From contig NZ_WUBI01000001.1 of NCBI RefSeq assembly GCF_009807035.1, positions 1,178,001-1,242,000 of the forward strand: DNA of 64,000 bases, given 5' to 3'. Shown piece by piece: positions 8,390 through 17,214 of the stretch; positions within the stretch are counted from its first letter, which is position 1; each line of letters opens with the position of its first letter. Both the position numbers and the translations under genes were made by a program. Origin of the DNA: Paenibacillus dendrobii (GTDB lineage Bacteria > Bacillota > Bacilli > Paenibacillales > Paenibacillaceae). The notes beneath the pieces were generated by a model that did no database searches, was not told the DNA's origin, and saw only the letters and a list, made by a program, of their open reading frames with translations.

Positions 8390-9013
8390 CTAGTAACCAA
8401 TGACTTCTCTTAAGGCCTCAACCGACGTACGTCGGACGAACTTGCTGAATTTCTCTTTTCCCTTTGCATTCGCTTTATAATGATCAATGATTTTTATGAG
8501 AATGGGTATGATTTGATTTTCTTCCAGGCCTGCCACCAGCAGCTCCGCGATGACGGTCTTGATTCCTTTCGGTTCACCACCCACGTAAATGTTGAAAGTA
8601 TCCTTCATTTTGACGACACTCATATCCTTAAGAAGTGGCTCGCTCGTTCCAAGAGCACAGCCCGCGTAGCCCAATTTAAGCGGAGCTGGAGTTTCGATGC
8701 CTGCGATTGCGCGGTTGATGGATCTGGCCGTACTCAGTCCGGCTGCTTCTGCACCATTGCAAAATTGGCAGGCGATCAAGCCTTTGATCACGGCCCCTGC
8801 AGGATATACCTCGAGTCCTGCGCGGATTAATTTCTCTTCAACCTGATCCTTTTCGTCCGGCGGAAGTTCGATATATATCTGTCTGAATGGCGTGATCTCA
8901 ATGCCTGCGTTCGGCCCGGCGGCGCTGGCAATAGCATTCAGCTGTTCCTGGCTGATCACGTTTCCTCCGATTTGTATGGGTGTTGAGACTGCAATTTTTA
9001 TGAAATCTGACAT
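8390..9013 (-). CDS. Small nitrite/sulfite reductase-like (siroheme half-domain) protein
   Basis: This 207-residue protein resembles one nitrite/sulfite reductase ferredoxin-like half-domain plus a 4Fe-4S/siroheme domain. Supporting segments are GPNAGIEITPFRQIYIELP, LIACQFCNGAEAAGL, LGYAGCALGTSEPLLKDMSVV and FNIYVGG. Family members usually carry a second cluster motif GC-x3-C-x-EP; here it reads GCALGTSEP, so the last cysteine is replaced by Thr. The first motif is C-x2-C rather than the C-x5-C of full-length enzymes. It may therefore bind a cluster differently or be non-catalytic. AAAGGGAG precedes the ATG. It lies 58 bases after copA on the same strand and may be co-transcribed, although the functional link is unclear. 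No electron-donor subunit is adjacent. Confidence 0.75.
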   Translation of the reverse strand: MSDFIKIAVSTPIQIGGNVISQEQLNAIASAAGPNAGIEITPFRQIYIELPPDEKDQVEEKLIRAGLEVYPAGAVIKGLIACQFCNGAEAAGLSTARSINRAIAGIETPAPLKLGYAGCALGTSEPLLKDMSVVKMKDTFNIYVGGEPKGIKTVIAELLVAGLEENQIIPILIKIIDHYKANAKGKEKFSKFVRRTSVEALREVIGY

Positions 9014-9071
9014 GTTAAATCTCCCTTTACCGTTGATCTGAAGCTGATTATTTCCTTTCTATTTTAACCGG

Positions 9072-11513
9072 TTATTGACGCACCTTCACACGCTGCAGCC
9101 GCAGTGCATTGAGTACAACCGAAACAGAGCTGAGAGCCATGGCAGCGCCTGCAATCCAAGGAGCCAAGAGTCCAAGTGCGGCAATCGGTATTCCGAGTGT
9201 ATTGTATCCGAGTGCCCAGAACAAATTCTGTTTGATATTCCCCATCGTTTTGCGGCTCATATAGATGGCATCAGGAATGCTCGACAGATCTCCGCGCATC
9301 AAAGTTACATCTGCGGCTTCCATCGCGATGTCCGTACCGGTCCCGATAGCCATACCGATATCCGCAGTCGCAAGAGCAGGCGCATCATTGATACCGTCGC
9401 CCACCATAGCAACTCTTTTGCCTTGAGACTGAAGCTTTTTCACTTCTTCTGCTTTTCCTTCCGGCAGAACTTCGGCAAGTACGTGATCGATACCGACTTG
9501 TGCCGCAATGGCTTTCGCCGTGCGTTCATTATCCCCTGTAATCATTATGACTTGGATTCCCATGTCTTTTAGTCTGCCTACCGCTTCCTCGGATGTCTCT
9601 TTGATGGTATCTGCTACGGCTACCATGCCTGCGTATTCCTGATCAATCGCGACCAGCATGGCTGTTTTGCCAGCTTCCTCCAGACGGGACATTTCATCGT
9701 AGACGTAAGTTGCCTCTACTCCGTATTTCTCCAATAATCTGCGCGTACCGATAAGCAGATCTTTGCCCTCCACAACCGCCTGGATTCCGTAACCCGGAAT
9801 GGCCGTGAATGATTGTGTTGCCGGCAAGCGGATGCCCCGCTCCCGAATTCCCGTCACGATAGCCTCGGCCAGCGGATGTTCCGAGTTATTCTCGGCAGCA
9901 CCCAACAATCCGAGAAATTCTTCAGTATCTCTATCCGTCATCACATCGGTCAATTCCGGTTTGCCTTTGGTAACCGTTCCGGTCTTATCTAAGATGATGG
10001 CATCAATTTTATGCGTTTGCTCCAAATGTTCGCCGCCCTTGAACAGAATACCCAGCTCAGCCGCACGGCCGGAACCTGCCATGATCGAAGTCGGCGTGGC
10101 CAGACCAAGCGCACATGGACATGCGATGACAAGAATGGCAATGGCTTTTTCCAATGCTCCGGCAAAATCGCCGGGAGTGACAAAGAAATACCACACGAGA
10201 AACGCAATGACCGCAACGCCTATGACGATTGGAACGAAGATGCCTGATATCACATCGGCTACCCGCTGAATCGGTGCCTTGGAGCCCTGTGCTTCTTCCA
10301 CGACTTTGATGATCTGGGCCAGCGCTGTCTCCTTGCCGACCTTGGTAGCCTGAATGCGCAAAACTCCATTTTTATTCAGCGTTGCTCCGATAACCGTATC
10401 ACCGGACTTTTTCTCGACCGGAAGACTTTCGCCTGTCAGCATGGACTCATCGATAGACGATATTCCTTCAAGTACTTCGCCATCCACGGGTACCTTTTCT
10501 CCAGGACGGATCAACACGGTATCTCCTGCAACAACTTCTTCAACCGGTAACGTTAGCTCCTGTCCATCGCGCACGACCCTTGCCGTTTTAGCCTGTAATC
10601 CCATTAACGATTTGATGGCTTCGGACGTCCTCCCTTTCGCTAGCGATTCGAACAACTTCCCCATAATGACAAGCGTAATGAGGATGGCACTGGTTTCATA
10701 ATACATGGCAGGTCCATGATGCATGCCGCTTCCCTTCGCGTACCAGTCCAACGTCAGATATAAACTGTAAAAGTACGCTGCCGATGTCCCAAGCGATACC
10801 AGTACATCCATATTCGCGCTACCATTGCGAAGCGCTTTGTAAGCTCCCGTATAAAAGGGTTTACCGATATAGAACTGCACCGGTGTTGCCAGCATCAGCT
10901 GGAACCATGGATTCATGAATAGATCGGGAAGGTAAATCCATGACGTGAAGGAGAAATGCGCCACCATCGCCCATAGCAGAGGTATAGAGAGAATGATGGA
11001 AATGAAGAGCTTGCGTTTTTGCTTCCGTATCCCCTCGTTCCTGGAGCTCAGCTGCGTATCATTCTCATCCTGAGACACAGCAGCATATCCTAATTGCTTC
11101 ACTTTATTTTGCATATCCGAAATGGTTATTTCGCCTGGCGTATACTCTACGGTTGCCGTTTCCATGGCGAAGTTAACCGATGCAGAGGTTACTCCGGACA
11201 GCTTGCTCAGACCTTTTTCGATCCGGTTCGCACAAGCTGCGCAGGTCATGCCTTCAAGCTTGAAATGAGTCACTGCCTTCGCCGTATCATATCCGAGCTT
11301 CTTGATTGTCGCTTCCAGATCACTGGCTTTGACCTGATCAGGATCATAAGAAACGCTGGCTCTTTCGAGCGCGAAATTCACGTTGGCGGATTCGACACCC
11401 TCCATTTTGTTCAAGCCTTTTTCAATCCGGTTCGCGCAGGCCGCGCAGGTCATACCGGTTATTTGTAATGTCGATTGCTTCTGAGTTTTCGTAGCAGCTG
11501 ATTCCACCGTCAT
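9072..11513 (-). CDS. copA: Copper-exporting P1B-type ATPase
   Basis: This 813-residue membrane pump expels Cu(I) from the cytoplasm using ATP. Two N-terminal heavy-metal domains each carry [15 protein letters not shown] (about residues 20-34 and 88-102). Eight membrane segments are expected, with the intramembrane metal motif CPC in [14 protein letters not shown]. The phosphorylated Asp is in DKTGTVTKG, the actuator motif is TGES, the nucleotide site has HP in SEHPLAEAI, and [12 protein letters not shown] is the hinge motif. All are intact. AAGGAG lies 3 bases before the ATG at 11513 and 9 bases before a GTG at 11507, so the true start may be the GTG. Regulation is probably by CsoR: an operator-like palindrome lies between the -35 and -10 boxes upstream. 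No copZ chaperone gene was found between it and csoR. Confidence 0.97.
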   Translation of the reverse strand: MTVESAATKTQKQSTLQITGMTCAACANRIEKGLNKMEGVESANVNFALERASVSYDPDQVKASDLEATIKKLGYDTAKAVTHFKLEGMTCAACANRIEKGLSKLSGVTSASVNFAMETATVEYTPGEITISDMQNKVKQLGYAAVSQDENDTQLSSRNEGIRKQKRKLFISIILSIPLLWAMVAHFSFTSWIYLPDLFMNPWFQLMLATPVQFYIGKPFYTGAYKALRNGSANMDVLVSLGTSAAYFYSLYLTLDWYAKGSGMHHGPAMYYETSAILITLVIMGKLFESLAKGRTSEAIKSLMGLQAKTARVVRDGQELTLPVEEVVAGDTVLIRPGEKVPVDGEVLEGISSIDESMLTGESLPVEKKSGDTVIGATLNKNGVLRIQATKVGKETALAQIIKVVEEAQGSKAPIQRVADVISGIFVPIVIGVAVIAFLVWYFFVTPGDFAGALEKAIAILVIACPCALGLATPTSIMAGSGRAAELGILFKGGEHLEQTHKIDAIILDKTGTVTKGKPELTDVMTDRDTEEFLGLLGAAENNSEHPLAEAIVTGIRERGIRLPATQSFTAIPGYGIQAVVEGKDLLIGTRRLLEKYGVEATYVYDEMSRLEEAGKTAMLVAIDQEYAGMVAVADTIKETSEEAVGRLKDMGIQVIMITGDNERTAKAIAAQVGIDHVLAEVLPEGKAEEVKKLQSQGKRVAMVGDGINDAPALATADIGMAIGTGTDIAMEAADVTLMRGDLSSIPDAIYMSRKTMGNIKQNLFWALGYNTLGIPIAALGLLAPWIAGAAMALSSVSVVLNALRLQRVKVRQ

Positions 11514-11593
11514 TCACTCCTTAATGCTTCTCTTTATGAGAATTGCATATCGTTTAACGCATTACATTCTCTTCCAATGAACTTCTTGTTTTT

Positions 11594-11623
11594 AGTATAC
11601 CCCCCATCCCTATATTTCGTCAA
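11594..11623 (-). promoter_or_regulatory. copA promoter with CsoR-like operator
   Basis: On the minus strand TTGACG (11623-11618), an 18-base spacer and TATACT (11599-11594) form a good sigma-A promoter. The spacer and -10 box are covered by a G-rich near-palindrome whose + strand reads TATACCCCCCATCCCTATA (11596-11614). It matches the GGGGGTAT half-site style of CsoR operators upstream of copper-export genes in Bacillus. Repression without copper and release by Cu(I) is the expected behaviour. Confidence 0.7.
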
Positions 11624-11953
11624 CACATTTTACAATACTCCTCTACCCTATTTTTAAAACTTTAGATAACTGTTTTTCATCGCTAAAAGAACCGCCCCCT
11701 TGTTCCAACAATCAGCGATTTCTTATGTGTTTTAAACTTCGTCATTATGAGTCGTTACCGCGTACAAAGGAAATGAATACGGCTGCTGGATAAAGGCATG
11801 TCCGACATTACATACATACAAATAACATACCGTATCAGCTTATAGGTTTTTGAGAATTCTCTTCGCCCAGCGGATGGGCTTATGAGGATATTGAAAAGTG
11901 TCAGAGAGCGGGGAGATGATGAATCCTCTGTCGTTTGGACAGCATATCACAAC

Positions 11954-11980
11954 AAAAAGCCGCCTAAAGGCGGCTTTTTT
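11954..11980 (-). terminator. Strong bidirectional terminator after csoR
   Basis: Stem AAAAGCCGCC / GGCGGCTTTT with loop TAAA, A-rich on one side and T6 on the other. It sits 4 bases after the csoR stop, and its symmetry would let it work on both strands. Confidence 0.85.
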
Positions 11981-11983
11981 GTC

Positions 11984-12334
11984 TTACTTGATCAATTTAT
12001 TCATCGTGGTCATCAGCTCGGTCAGCACCTCTTGATCGCCTTCCTGGATGCGCTGCACGACGCAGCTTTTCATATGATGTTCCAACAGCAATTTCCCCAC
12101 ACCGTTCAATGCGGATTGTACGGAGGCAATCTGGTTCAGCACATCATCACAATACGTATCCTTCTCAATCAGTCCCTTGATGCCGCGCACCTGACCTTCA
12201 ATGCGGTTTAAGCGGCTTATCAGACTGTTTTTAACCTTATCCGAATGATGGCTCTTCCGTTCCGAATGGTCACCAGAGCAGGTGTCCGCGTTCTGTTCCG
12301 TGTTTTGATCCATCATTTCCGGTACCGTATTCAT
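11984..12334 (-). CDS. csoR: Copper-sensing transcriptional repressor CsoR
   Basis: This 116-residue all-helical DNA-binding repressor belongs to the CsoR/RcnR family. The family core is SRLNRIEGQVRGIKGLIEKDTYCDDVLNQIASVQSALN. The Cu(I) ligand triad C-H-x3-C is present as Cys62 (in TYCDDV) with His87 and Cys91 (in EHHMKSC), which separates it from Ni/Co (RcnR) and persulfide (CstR) relatives. A poorly conserved, His- and Asp-rich N-terminal extension of about 30 residues precedes the core. I chose the ATG at 12334 because GGGAGG lies 8 bases before it; the longer frame lacks a ribosome site. It lies upstream of copA on the same strand but is separated from it by a terminator and a second promoter. 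Each promoter has a similar operator, pointing to autoregulation. Confidence 0.93.
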   Translation of the reverse strand: MNTVPEMMDQNTEQNADTCSGDHSERKSHHSDKVKNSLISRLNRIEGQVRGIKGLIEKDTYCDDVLNQIASVQSALNGVGKLLLEHHMKSCVVQRIQEGDQEVLTELMTTMNKLIK

Positions 12335-12361
12335 ACGACTCGCCTCCCTTTCCTTTATTTC

Positions 12362-12388
12362 TATTATACTCGGCAAGTCGGGGTATAC
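12362..12388 (-). promoter_or_regulatory. csoR promoter with CsoR-like operator
   Basis: On the minus strand a TATAAT -10 box sits about 28 bases before the csoR start. The region upstream is bounded by TATACT (12365-12370) and GGGGTATA (12380-12387), an interrupted palindrome similar to the copA site. Binding here would block the -10/-35 region, implying negative autoregulation. Confidence 0.55.
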
Positions 12389-12501
12389 AAACCATTCCCT
12401 AAATAACTTCTATAAGAAATCAGACTTGAAGTTTATTGGAAACTGTCTGGTGCACAGAACATAAGCTCATGGCGAAGACGATGAGCAGCATCCCGGCCTG
12501 A

Positions 12502-12594
12502 TATCCTTTAGGATCAGCTACCGTTCAAGTGGTTGTCACTCCTGAGGACGGAAGCGCAACAATAACCTATACTCTGAACGTAACCACGCATTAG
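12502..12594 (+). pseudogene. Remnant of a surface protein (C-terminal beta-sandwich end)
   Basis: The open stretch to the TAG at 12592 encodes VVVTPEDGSATITYTLNV and ends a few residues later. This matches the closing strands of the cadherin-like/Ig-like beta-sandwich repeats common in Paenibacillus surface proteins, which have a pattern such as V-T-x-E-D-G-x-x-x-T-Y-T-x-x-V. It has no start codon or ribosome site: a TGA lies immediately upstream in frame at 12499. A true terminator follows 10 bases after the stop. It therefore looks like the last piece of a deleted gene. Confidence 0.6.
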
Positions 12595-12603
12595 ATTATA
12601 ATA

Positions 12604-12632
12604 AGGGTACCCTGCAGAAGACAGGGTACCCT
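12604..12632 (+). terminator. Terminator following the gene remnant
   Basis: Stem AGGGTACCCTG (12604-12614) pairs perfectly with CAGGGTACCCT (12622-12632), followed by a T-rich CTTATTT. It points in the direction of the remnant and may also serve the DUF1641 gene from the other side. Confidence 0.75.
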
Positions 12633-12680
12633 CTTATTTACCATGATAACAAAACCCATGTTGTGACGAACAATCCGTTA

Positions 12681-13217
12681 TCATTCATTCGTGATCTCCT
12701 GTTTATCCTGGTTCATCTCGCGATTCACGTCCTGCGGCGAGTTCCCGAGATGTTCCCCCATGCTTTTCAGGAAGTTCAGCAGCATCGTAATCGAGCGGTT
12801 CACGTCCGGGTCCTTCATCATTTTGAGGAGATCAAAAAATCCCTTCTGATCCTCCTCTGTATTCGTATCCAGCGCTTTATTCATGCCATGACTGACGGCA
12901 TTCATCGTGCGCTGCACTTGATGCGGTTCCAGGGTACTCAGAAACTGCAACCCGGTTACCGCATTTTTCAACACGATAGGCGTTCCCGATACCTTGATAA
13001 AATCAAACACATAAGGCATCACCTTTTCACGGTTTTTTACCATGCCATGAAAAATTTCCAGGTAACCCGCATCGTACATCTCCTGTATGATATCCATGAA
13101 CATGAGCAAACCGGGATTGCTTTTGGCCGCACCTTCAGCGAGATGCTTCAGCTCCTGCTCGCGGATTTCTTCTTCTGTCGGAATACGGCGATTGATTCGG
13201 GTAATAGGACTGGCCAT
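12681..13217 (-). CDS. DUF1641 protein, formate dehydrogenase accessory (YrhD-like)
   Basis: This 178-residue protein has the DUF1641 features MDIIQEMYDAGYLEIFHGMVKNRE and a C-terminal helical segment (SITMLLNFLKSMGEHLG). In Bacillus the equivalent yrhD lies directly after the formate dehydrogenase gene yrhE, as here. The ATG at 13217 (MASPITRINRR) is chosen because GAGGAGG precedes it at good distance and it starts 2 bases after the stop of the dehydrogenase gene. The longer frame would overlap that gene and has no ribosome site. The family's role is not established; a structural or redox-partner role for the dehydrogenase is inferred from conserved gene order. Confidence 0.85.
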   Translation of the reverse strand: MASPITRINRRIPTEEEIREQELKHLAEGAAKSNPGLLMFMDIIQEMYDAGYLEIFHGMVKNREKVMPYVFDFIKVSGTPIVLKNAVTGLQFLSTLEPHQVQRTMNAVSHGMNKALDTNTEEDQKGFFDLLKMMKDPDVNRSITMLLNFLKSMGEHLGNSPQDVNREMNQDKQEITNE

Positions 13218-13219
13218 AA

Positions 13220-16171
13220 CTACTCCTCCTCTCTGCGAATCACTTCGGGTACCGGAACGAAATCCGGGCGGTCCCACTTATCTTCTACACGTACACCCAT
13301 CTGCGGATTACGCATCGTATCCACCCGGTGATTGGATTTTGGCAGAGGAGCCTCGCCATCATAAGACAGAATCTCCATGGCTACAGCGGTTTCTTTATAA
13401 TTAGGCGTATCGGTCACATCATCATGGTCACTGCTGGTCAGAAAATTGATCGCTTGATCTTCATCTGAAGTGTTCATCGGCAGATAGAGCTCGTTCCCTT
13501 TGACGCGGTCAGTAACTTCAACTCTGACCTTGATCGCCCCTTCAGGGGAGGTTAGCCGCACCAGAGCACCATTTTTAATTCCGCGTTCCTCCGCGAGCTC
13601 TGGCGACACTTCCAGCCAGGGTCTTGGAGCTTTATGCGTAAGAGCTTTGGATTGGTAAGTCATGTTCCCTTCATGAAAATGCTCCAGCACCCGACCGTTA
13701 TTGATATGAAGATCATATTTCTCTTCATACGCATGCGGTGCCGTCCAATCTACCGGGAAGAGCTTGGCTTTGCCATCCGGAAAGTGAAATTCATCCAAAT
13801 ACAGCAGCGGCGTATCTGTACCGTCCAGTTGCACCGGCCAAACCTGGCTCTTCCAGCCATCTAGCCGGTCGTAACTGACACCTGCAAATACGGGTGCCAA
13901 TACGGAAGCCTCATCCATAATTTGTGAAGGATGCGTGTAATTCCAATTTGCCCCCATCGCATTCGCCACCATTTGAATGATCTCCCAGTCCGGCTTGGAC
14001 TCGCCCAGTGGCTCAAATACCGGATAGAAGCGCTGAATGCGTCTTTCCGTATTCGTGAAAGTGCCCTCTTTTTCAAAGCTTGGGGCGGCTGGCAAAATAA
14101 CATCGGCATATCTGGCTGTACGTGAAAAGAAGACATCTTGTACGATGAAAAACTGCAGCTTTTTGAAGGCTTCATCCACCACATTCGCGTTCGCATCAAC
14201 AAGAGCCATATCCTCTCCAAACAAGTACATGGCTTTGATCTTCCCTTCCTGAATGGCATCTACCATTTCGTGATTATCGTAGCCACTGTGCTTCGGCAGC
14301 TCTACACCCCATGCACGTTCATATTTGCCGCGGATTTCACGATCTTCGACCGGCTCATATCCTGGGAATACATTCGGTTGAGTTCCGAAATCACAAGCGC
14401 CTTGAACGTTATTGTGGCCGCGCAGCGGATAAGCGCCTGTTCCAGGTTTTCCGAAGTTGCCTGTTACCAGCTGCAGATTGCAGATCGCCGTGCTTGTGTC
14501 CGCTCCGCCTTTATGCTGCGTGACCCCCATCGCCCACAGGATGCAGGTTGAGTCTGCTTCATGAATCATCGTGGCCACCTGAATCAAAGTCTCCTGATGA
14601 ATTCCGGTGAACTTCTCTGCATATTCAAGGGTGTACTTTTGAAGCGATTGTACAAACTCTTTATAGCCGTTCACACGCTGATTCAGGAATTCACGCGCCT
14701 CCCAGCCCTGATCGATGATATACTTGGCCACGGCATTCAACCAGATCAAGTCGGTGCTGTGTTTCGGATGCAGATGGATGTCCGCTCTTTCAGCCATCTC
14801 ATTCTTACGCAGGTCCGATACAATCAATTTTTGACCATGAAGCTTATGAGAACGTTTAATTCTGGTCGCCAGCACCGGATGCGATTCCGCCGTGTTGGCT
14901 CCAACAATGATCACCAGATCAGCATTCTCGATGTCTTTGATCGTACCCGAATCACCGCCGTACCCGACAGTACGCTGCAGAGCCCTGGATGCCGGGGTCT
15001 GGCAATATCGTGCACAATTATCAACGTTGTTGGTCTTCATAATGGCACGGGCAAACTTCTGGAACAGATAATTTTCCTCATTGCTGCATTTGGATGACGC
15101 AATATAACCGATAGCATCTGATCCGAATCGATCTTTGATTCCTCCAAGATTCCGTGCGATATAGTCCATGGCATCATCCCAACTGGCTTCTATAAACTCA
15201 TCCCCTTGGCGGATCAGAGGCTTGGTCAGCCGCTCCTCGCTATTGACGAAATCCCAACCCCATTTCCCTTTGACGCAGGTCGAAATTCCGTTAACCGGGG
15301 CTTCCTCGCTTGGTTCTACTTTCAAGATATGACGTCCTTTTGTCCATACCTCAAAGCTGCAGCCTACACCGCAATAGGTGCAAACGGTCTTGGTACGTTG
15401 AATACGGGAATCCCGCATCGCAGCTTCAATTTCAGATATTTTGAAAATATCCCGGTATCCTGGCTCCACTTCCTTCGTCAGATCAATCATTGGCTCCAGC
15501 ACATCTGCAAACGTTCCCGTCAAGTACCCAGCTTCGCCGATCATGGATTTCTCCATCAATGCATTACACGGACATACCGAGACGCAATGGCCGCAGGATA
15601 CGCAAGAGGACTCATCGATCGGGACATCCTGATCCCAAATCACGCGGGGATGCTCACGGCTCCAGTCGATACTTAATGTTTCATTGACCTGCAGATCCTG
15701 GCAGGCTTCCACGCACCGGCCGCATAAAATACATTGATCCGGATCATAACGGTACATCGGATGCGACATGTCCTTCTCATAAGGCTTCTCTTTAAATTCA
15801 TATTTTTGATGATCCAGCTCCAGGAACTCCGTCGTGTTATGTACCTTGCAGTTTCCGTTGTTATTGTCACATACGGTGCAGTACAGCTCGTGGTTCTGGA
15901 GAATCCGGGACATCGCTTCCTCTTGAGCTTCCTTCACCCGTTGGGTATCGGTACGGACTTGCATGCCCGGCTGAATTTCGGTCGCACACGCTCGAATAAG
16001 CTCTCCGTTCACTTCTACCAGGCATGTATCGCATGTCTGAATAGGCCCTAATTGTTCATGATAGCAGACGTTTGGAATATAGGTATCCCCGGATGCCTGC
16101 AAAATGGTTTGACCCGGTTTGGCGTCGTAAGTCTTGTCATTGATTCGGAAAACAAACGATTCTGCGTTCAT
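13220..16171 (-). CDS. NAD-type formate dehydrogenase, molybdopterin subunit (FdhF/YrhE-like)
   Basis: This 983-residue cytoplasmic protein oxidises formate to CO2. Domain order: an N-terminal 2Fe-2S domain (CYHEQLGPIQTCDTCLVEVNG), a complex-I-type His/Cys 4Fe-4S region (HELYCTVCDNNNGNC), two bacterial-type 4Fe-4S clusters (CILCGRCVEAC and CVSCGHCVSVCPC), then the molybdopterin domain with its own cluster CTYCGVGC (about residue 264) and a dinucleotide-binding C-terminal domain. The active site reads NCARYCQTPAS, so a cysteine rather than selenocysteine ligates molybdenum. The ATG at 16171 is chosen because AGAGGTGA lies 8 bases upstream; the frame extends 7 codons further to a TTG with no site. 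It forms an operon with the DUF1641 gene. No diaphorase subunit or formate channel gene is adjacent. Confidence 0.93.
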   Translation of the reverse strand: MNAESFVFRINDKTYDAKPGQTILQASGDTYIPNVCYHEQLGPIQTCDTCLVEVNGELIRACATEIQPGMQVRTDTQRVKEAQEEAMSRILQNHELYCTVCDNNNGNCKVHNTTEFLELDHQKYEFKEKPYEKDMSHPMYRYDPDQCILCGRCVEACQDLQVNETLSIDWSREHPRVIWDQDVPIDESSCVSCGHCVSVCPCNALMEKSMIGEAGYLTGTFADVLEPMIDLTKEVEPGYRDIFKISEIEAAMRDSRIQRTKTVCTYCGVGCSFEVWTKGRHILKVEPSEEAPVNGISTCVKGKWGWDFVNSEERLTKPLIRQGDEFIEASWDDAMDYIARNLGGIKDRFGSDAIGYIASSKCSNEENYLFQKFARAIMKTNNVDNCARYCQTPASRALQRTVGYGGDSGTIKDIENADLVIIVGANTAESHPVLATRIKRSHKLHGQKLIVSDLRKNEMAERADIHLHPKHSTDLIWLNAVAKYIIDQGWEAREFLNQRVNGYKEFVQSLQKYTLEYAEKFTGIHQETLIQVATMIHEADSTCILWAMGVTQHKGGADTSTAICNLQLVTGNFGKPGTGAYPLRGHNNVQGACDFGTQPNVFPGYEPVEDREIRGKYERAWGVELPKHSGYDNHEMVDAIQEGKIKAMYLFGEDMALVDANANVVDEAFKKLQFFIVQDVFFSRTARYADVILPAAPSFEKEGTFTNTERRIQRFYPVFEPLGESKPDWEIIQMVANAMGANWNYTHPSQIMDEASVLAPVFAGVSYDRLDGWKSQVWPVQLDGTDTPLLYLDEFHFPDGKAKLFPVDWTAPHAYEEKYDLHINNGRVLEHFHEGNMTYQSKALTHKAPRPWLEVSPELAEERGIKNGALVRLTSPEGAIKVRVEVTDRVKGNELYLPMNTSDEDQAINFLTSSDHDDVTDTPNYKETAVAMEILSYDGEAPLPKSNHRVDTMRNPQMGVRVEDKWDRPDFVPVPEVIRREEE

Positions 16172-16353
16172 GCAAGGTATCACCTCTGTCAAATAATCTG
16201 GTATTCAAAAAATAAGCCGAAAATGAAAATGTCAGCTTATGTATAGTTACACGTGAATAATTAGCTTGAATCAAGAGGCTCCGGTGCCGCTTAAGTCAAT
16301 AGCGAAAATCTGCTTTTTTTGTTACTATTCTAAATAAAAGGGATTTTACCGTC

Positions 16354-17145
16354 ATGAATAAAGAACAACTTGCTGCCGCTGAAGAGGCAATCCGATTTAT
16401 GAAAGAGCATTTGGATGAGGACATCACTTCCGATCAACTCGCCGCTCATGTCGGTTACAGCCCTTTTCATTTTGCGCGGATTTTTAAAAATGCAACAGGC
16501 ATCTCACCGCGTCACTATCTCTCTGCACTTCGTATCGAAACCGGAAAAAAAGCACTGCTTAAAGAGCCTTCCCTGCTCATGAAAGTCCTCTTATCCATCG
16601 GATTCCGAAGTGCCGGTTCCTTTAATACTCGTTTCAAGCAGAATGTGGGTATATCTCCTCGAAAATTTCGGGCCGTGTCTCTCCCCTTGTCCAGATATGT
16701 AAGACGCTTTGAGGAACAAGAACTGGAGGAAACCGAAGCCGATGCTCTTCTCGCTTCAGCACAGCGGATTTGCTGCCACATCGAAGCACCGGAATCTTTT
16801 CGCGGCATCATTTTTGTAGGATTATTCCCTCATCCCATACCGGATCAGAGGCCCGTCGCCGGAACTGCATTGAACCGTAAGAACCGGACCTGCACCTTTA
16901 CCAAAGTACCGCCCGGCACCTATCATGCCTTGGCTGCGGGCATTCCATGGAGCATCAACCCCAAAGACTATTTTGTACTGACTCATGCTCTTCGCGGCAA
17001 ATTCCCATCCGCCATCGAGGTCACGGAAACATCAGAAATCGAAATACCCATTTTGATCAGGGAGCCTCTTGCCGTTGATCCGCCGATCGTCATTAATCTT
17101 CCGCTACTTTTATTCGAGCAAAAGGAGAAAAACAAAGCAAAGTAG
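16354..17145 (+). CDS. AraC-family transcriptional regulator (N-terminal HTH)
   Basis: This 263-residue regulator has the AraC double helix-turn-helix at its N-terminus (residues 5-105). The first helix set is in SDQLAAHVGYSPFHFARIFKNATGISPRHYL and the second ends with SAGSFNTRFKQNVGISPRKFR. The C-terminal 150 residues carry no recognised ligand domain, although FTKVPPGTYHALAAGIPW hints at an effector-binding fold. HTH-first AraC proteins often control adjacent small enzyme genes. Here the next genes on the strand are a VOC-fold protein and an SRPBCC protein, which are plausible targets. It is divergent from the formate dehydrogenase operon. The inducer is unknown. Confidence 0.87.
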   Translation: MNKEQLAAAEEAIRFMKEHLDEDITSDQLAAHVGYSPFHFARIFKNATGISPRHYLSALRIETGKKALLKEPSLLMKVLLSIGFRSAGSFNTRFKQNVGISPRKFRAVSLPLSRYVRRFEEQELEETEADALLASAQRICCHIEAPESFRGIIFVGLFPHPIPDQRPVAGTALNRKNRTCTFTKVPPGTYHALAAGIPWSINPKDYFVLTHALRGKFPSAIEVTETSEIEIPILIREPLAVDPPIVINLPLLLFEQKEKNKAK

Positions 17146-17214
17146 AAGAATTTTCCGTTTTATTTCCCTGATATACTACCGGGTGTGATACTCAAACATC
17201 AGGGGGATATAGAC

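Larger units (their letters stand above)
11514..11983. other. Intergenic region between copA and csoR
   Basis: This 470-base gap holds the copA promoter and CsoR-like operator near its left end (11594-11623) and a strong bidirectional hairpin at its right end (11954-11980). Between them I see no credible coding frame with a ribosome site, no copZ, and only a short GCCCA/TGGGC inverted repeat near 11866-11880. Confidence 0.6.

Noticed and set aside
13220..16171. Selenocysteine in formate dehydrogenase
   Set aside because: The active-site position is an ordinary cysteine codon (RYC in NCARYCQTP) and the frame has no internal TGA.
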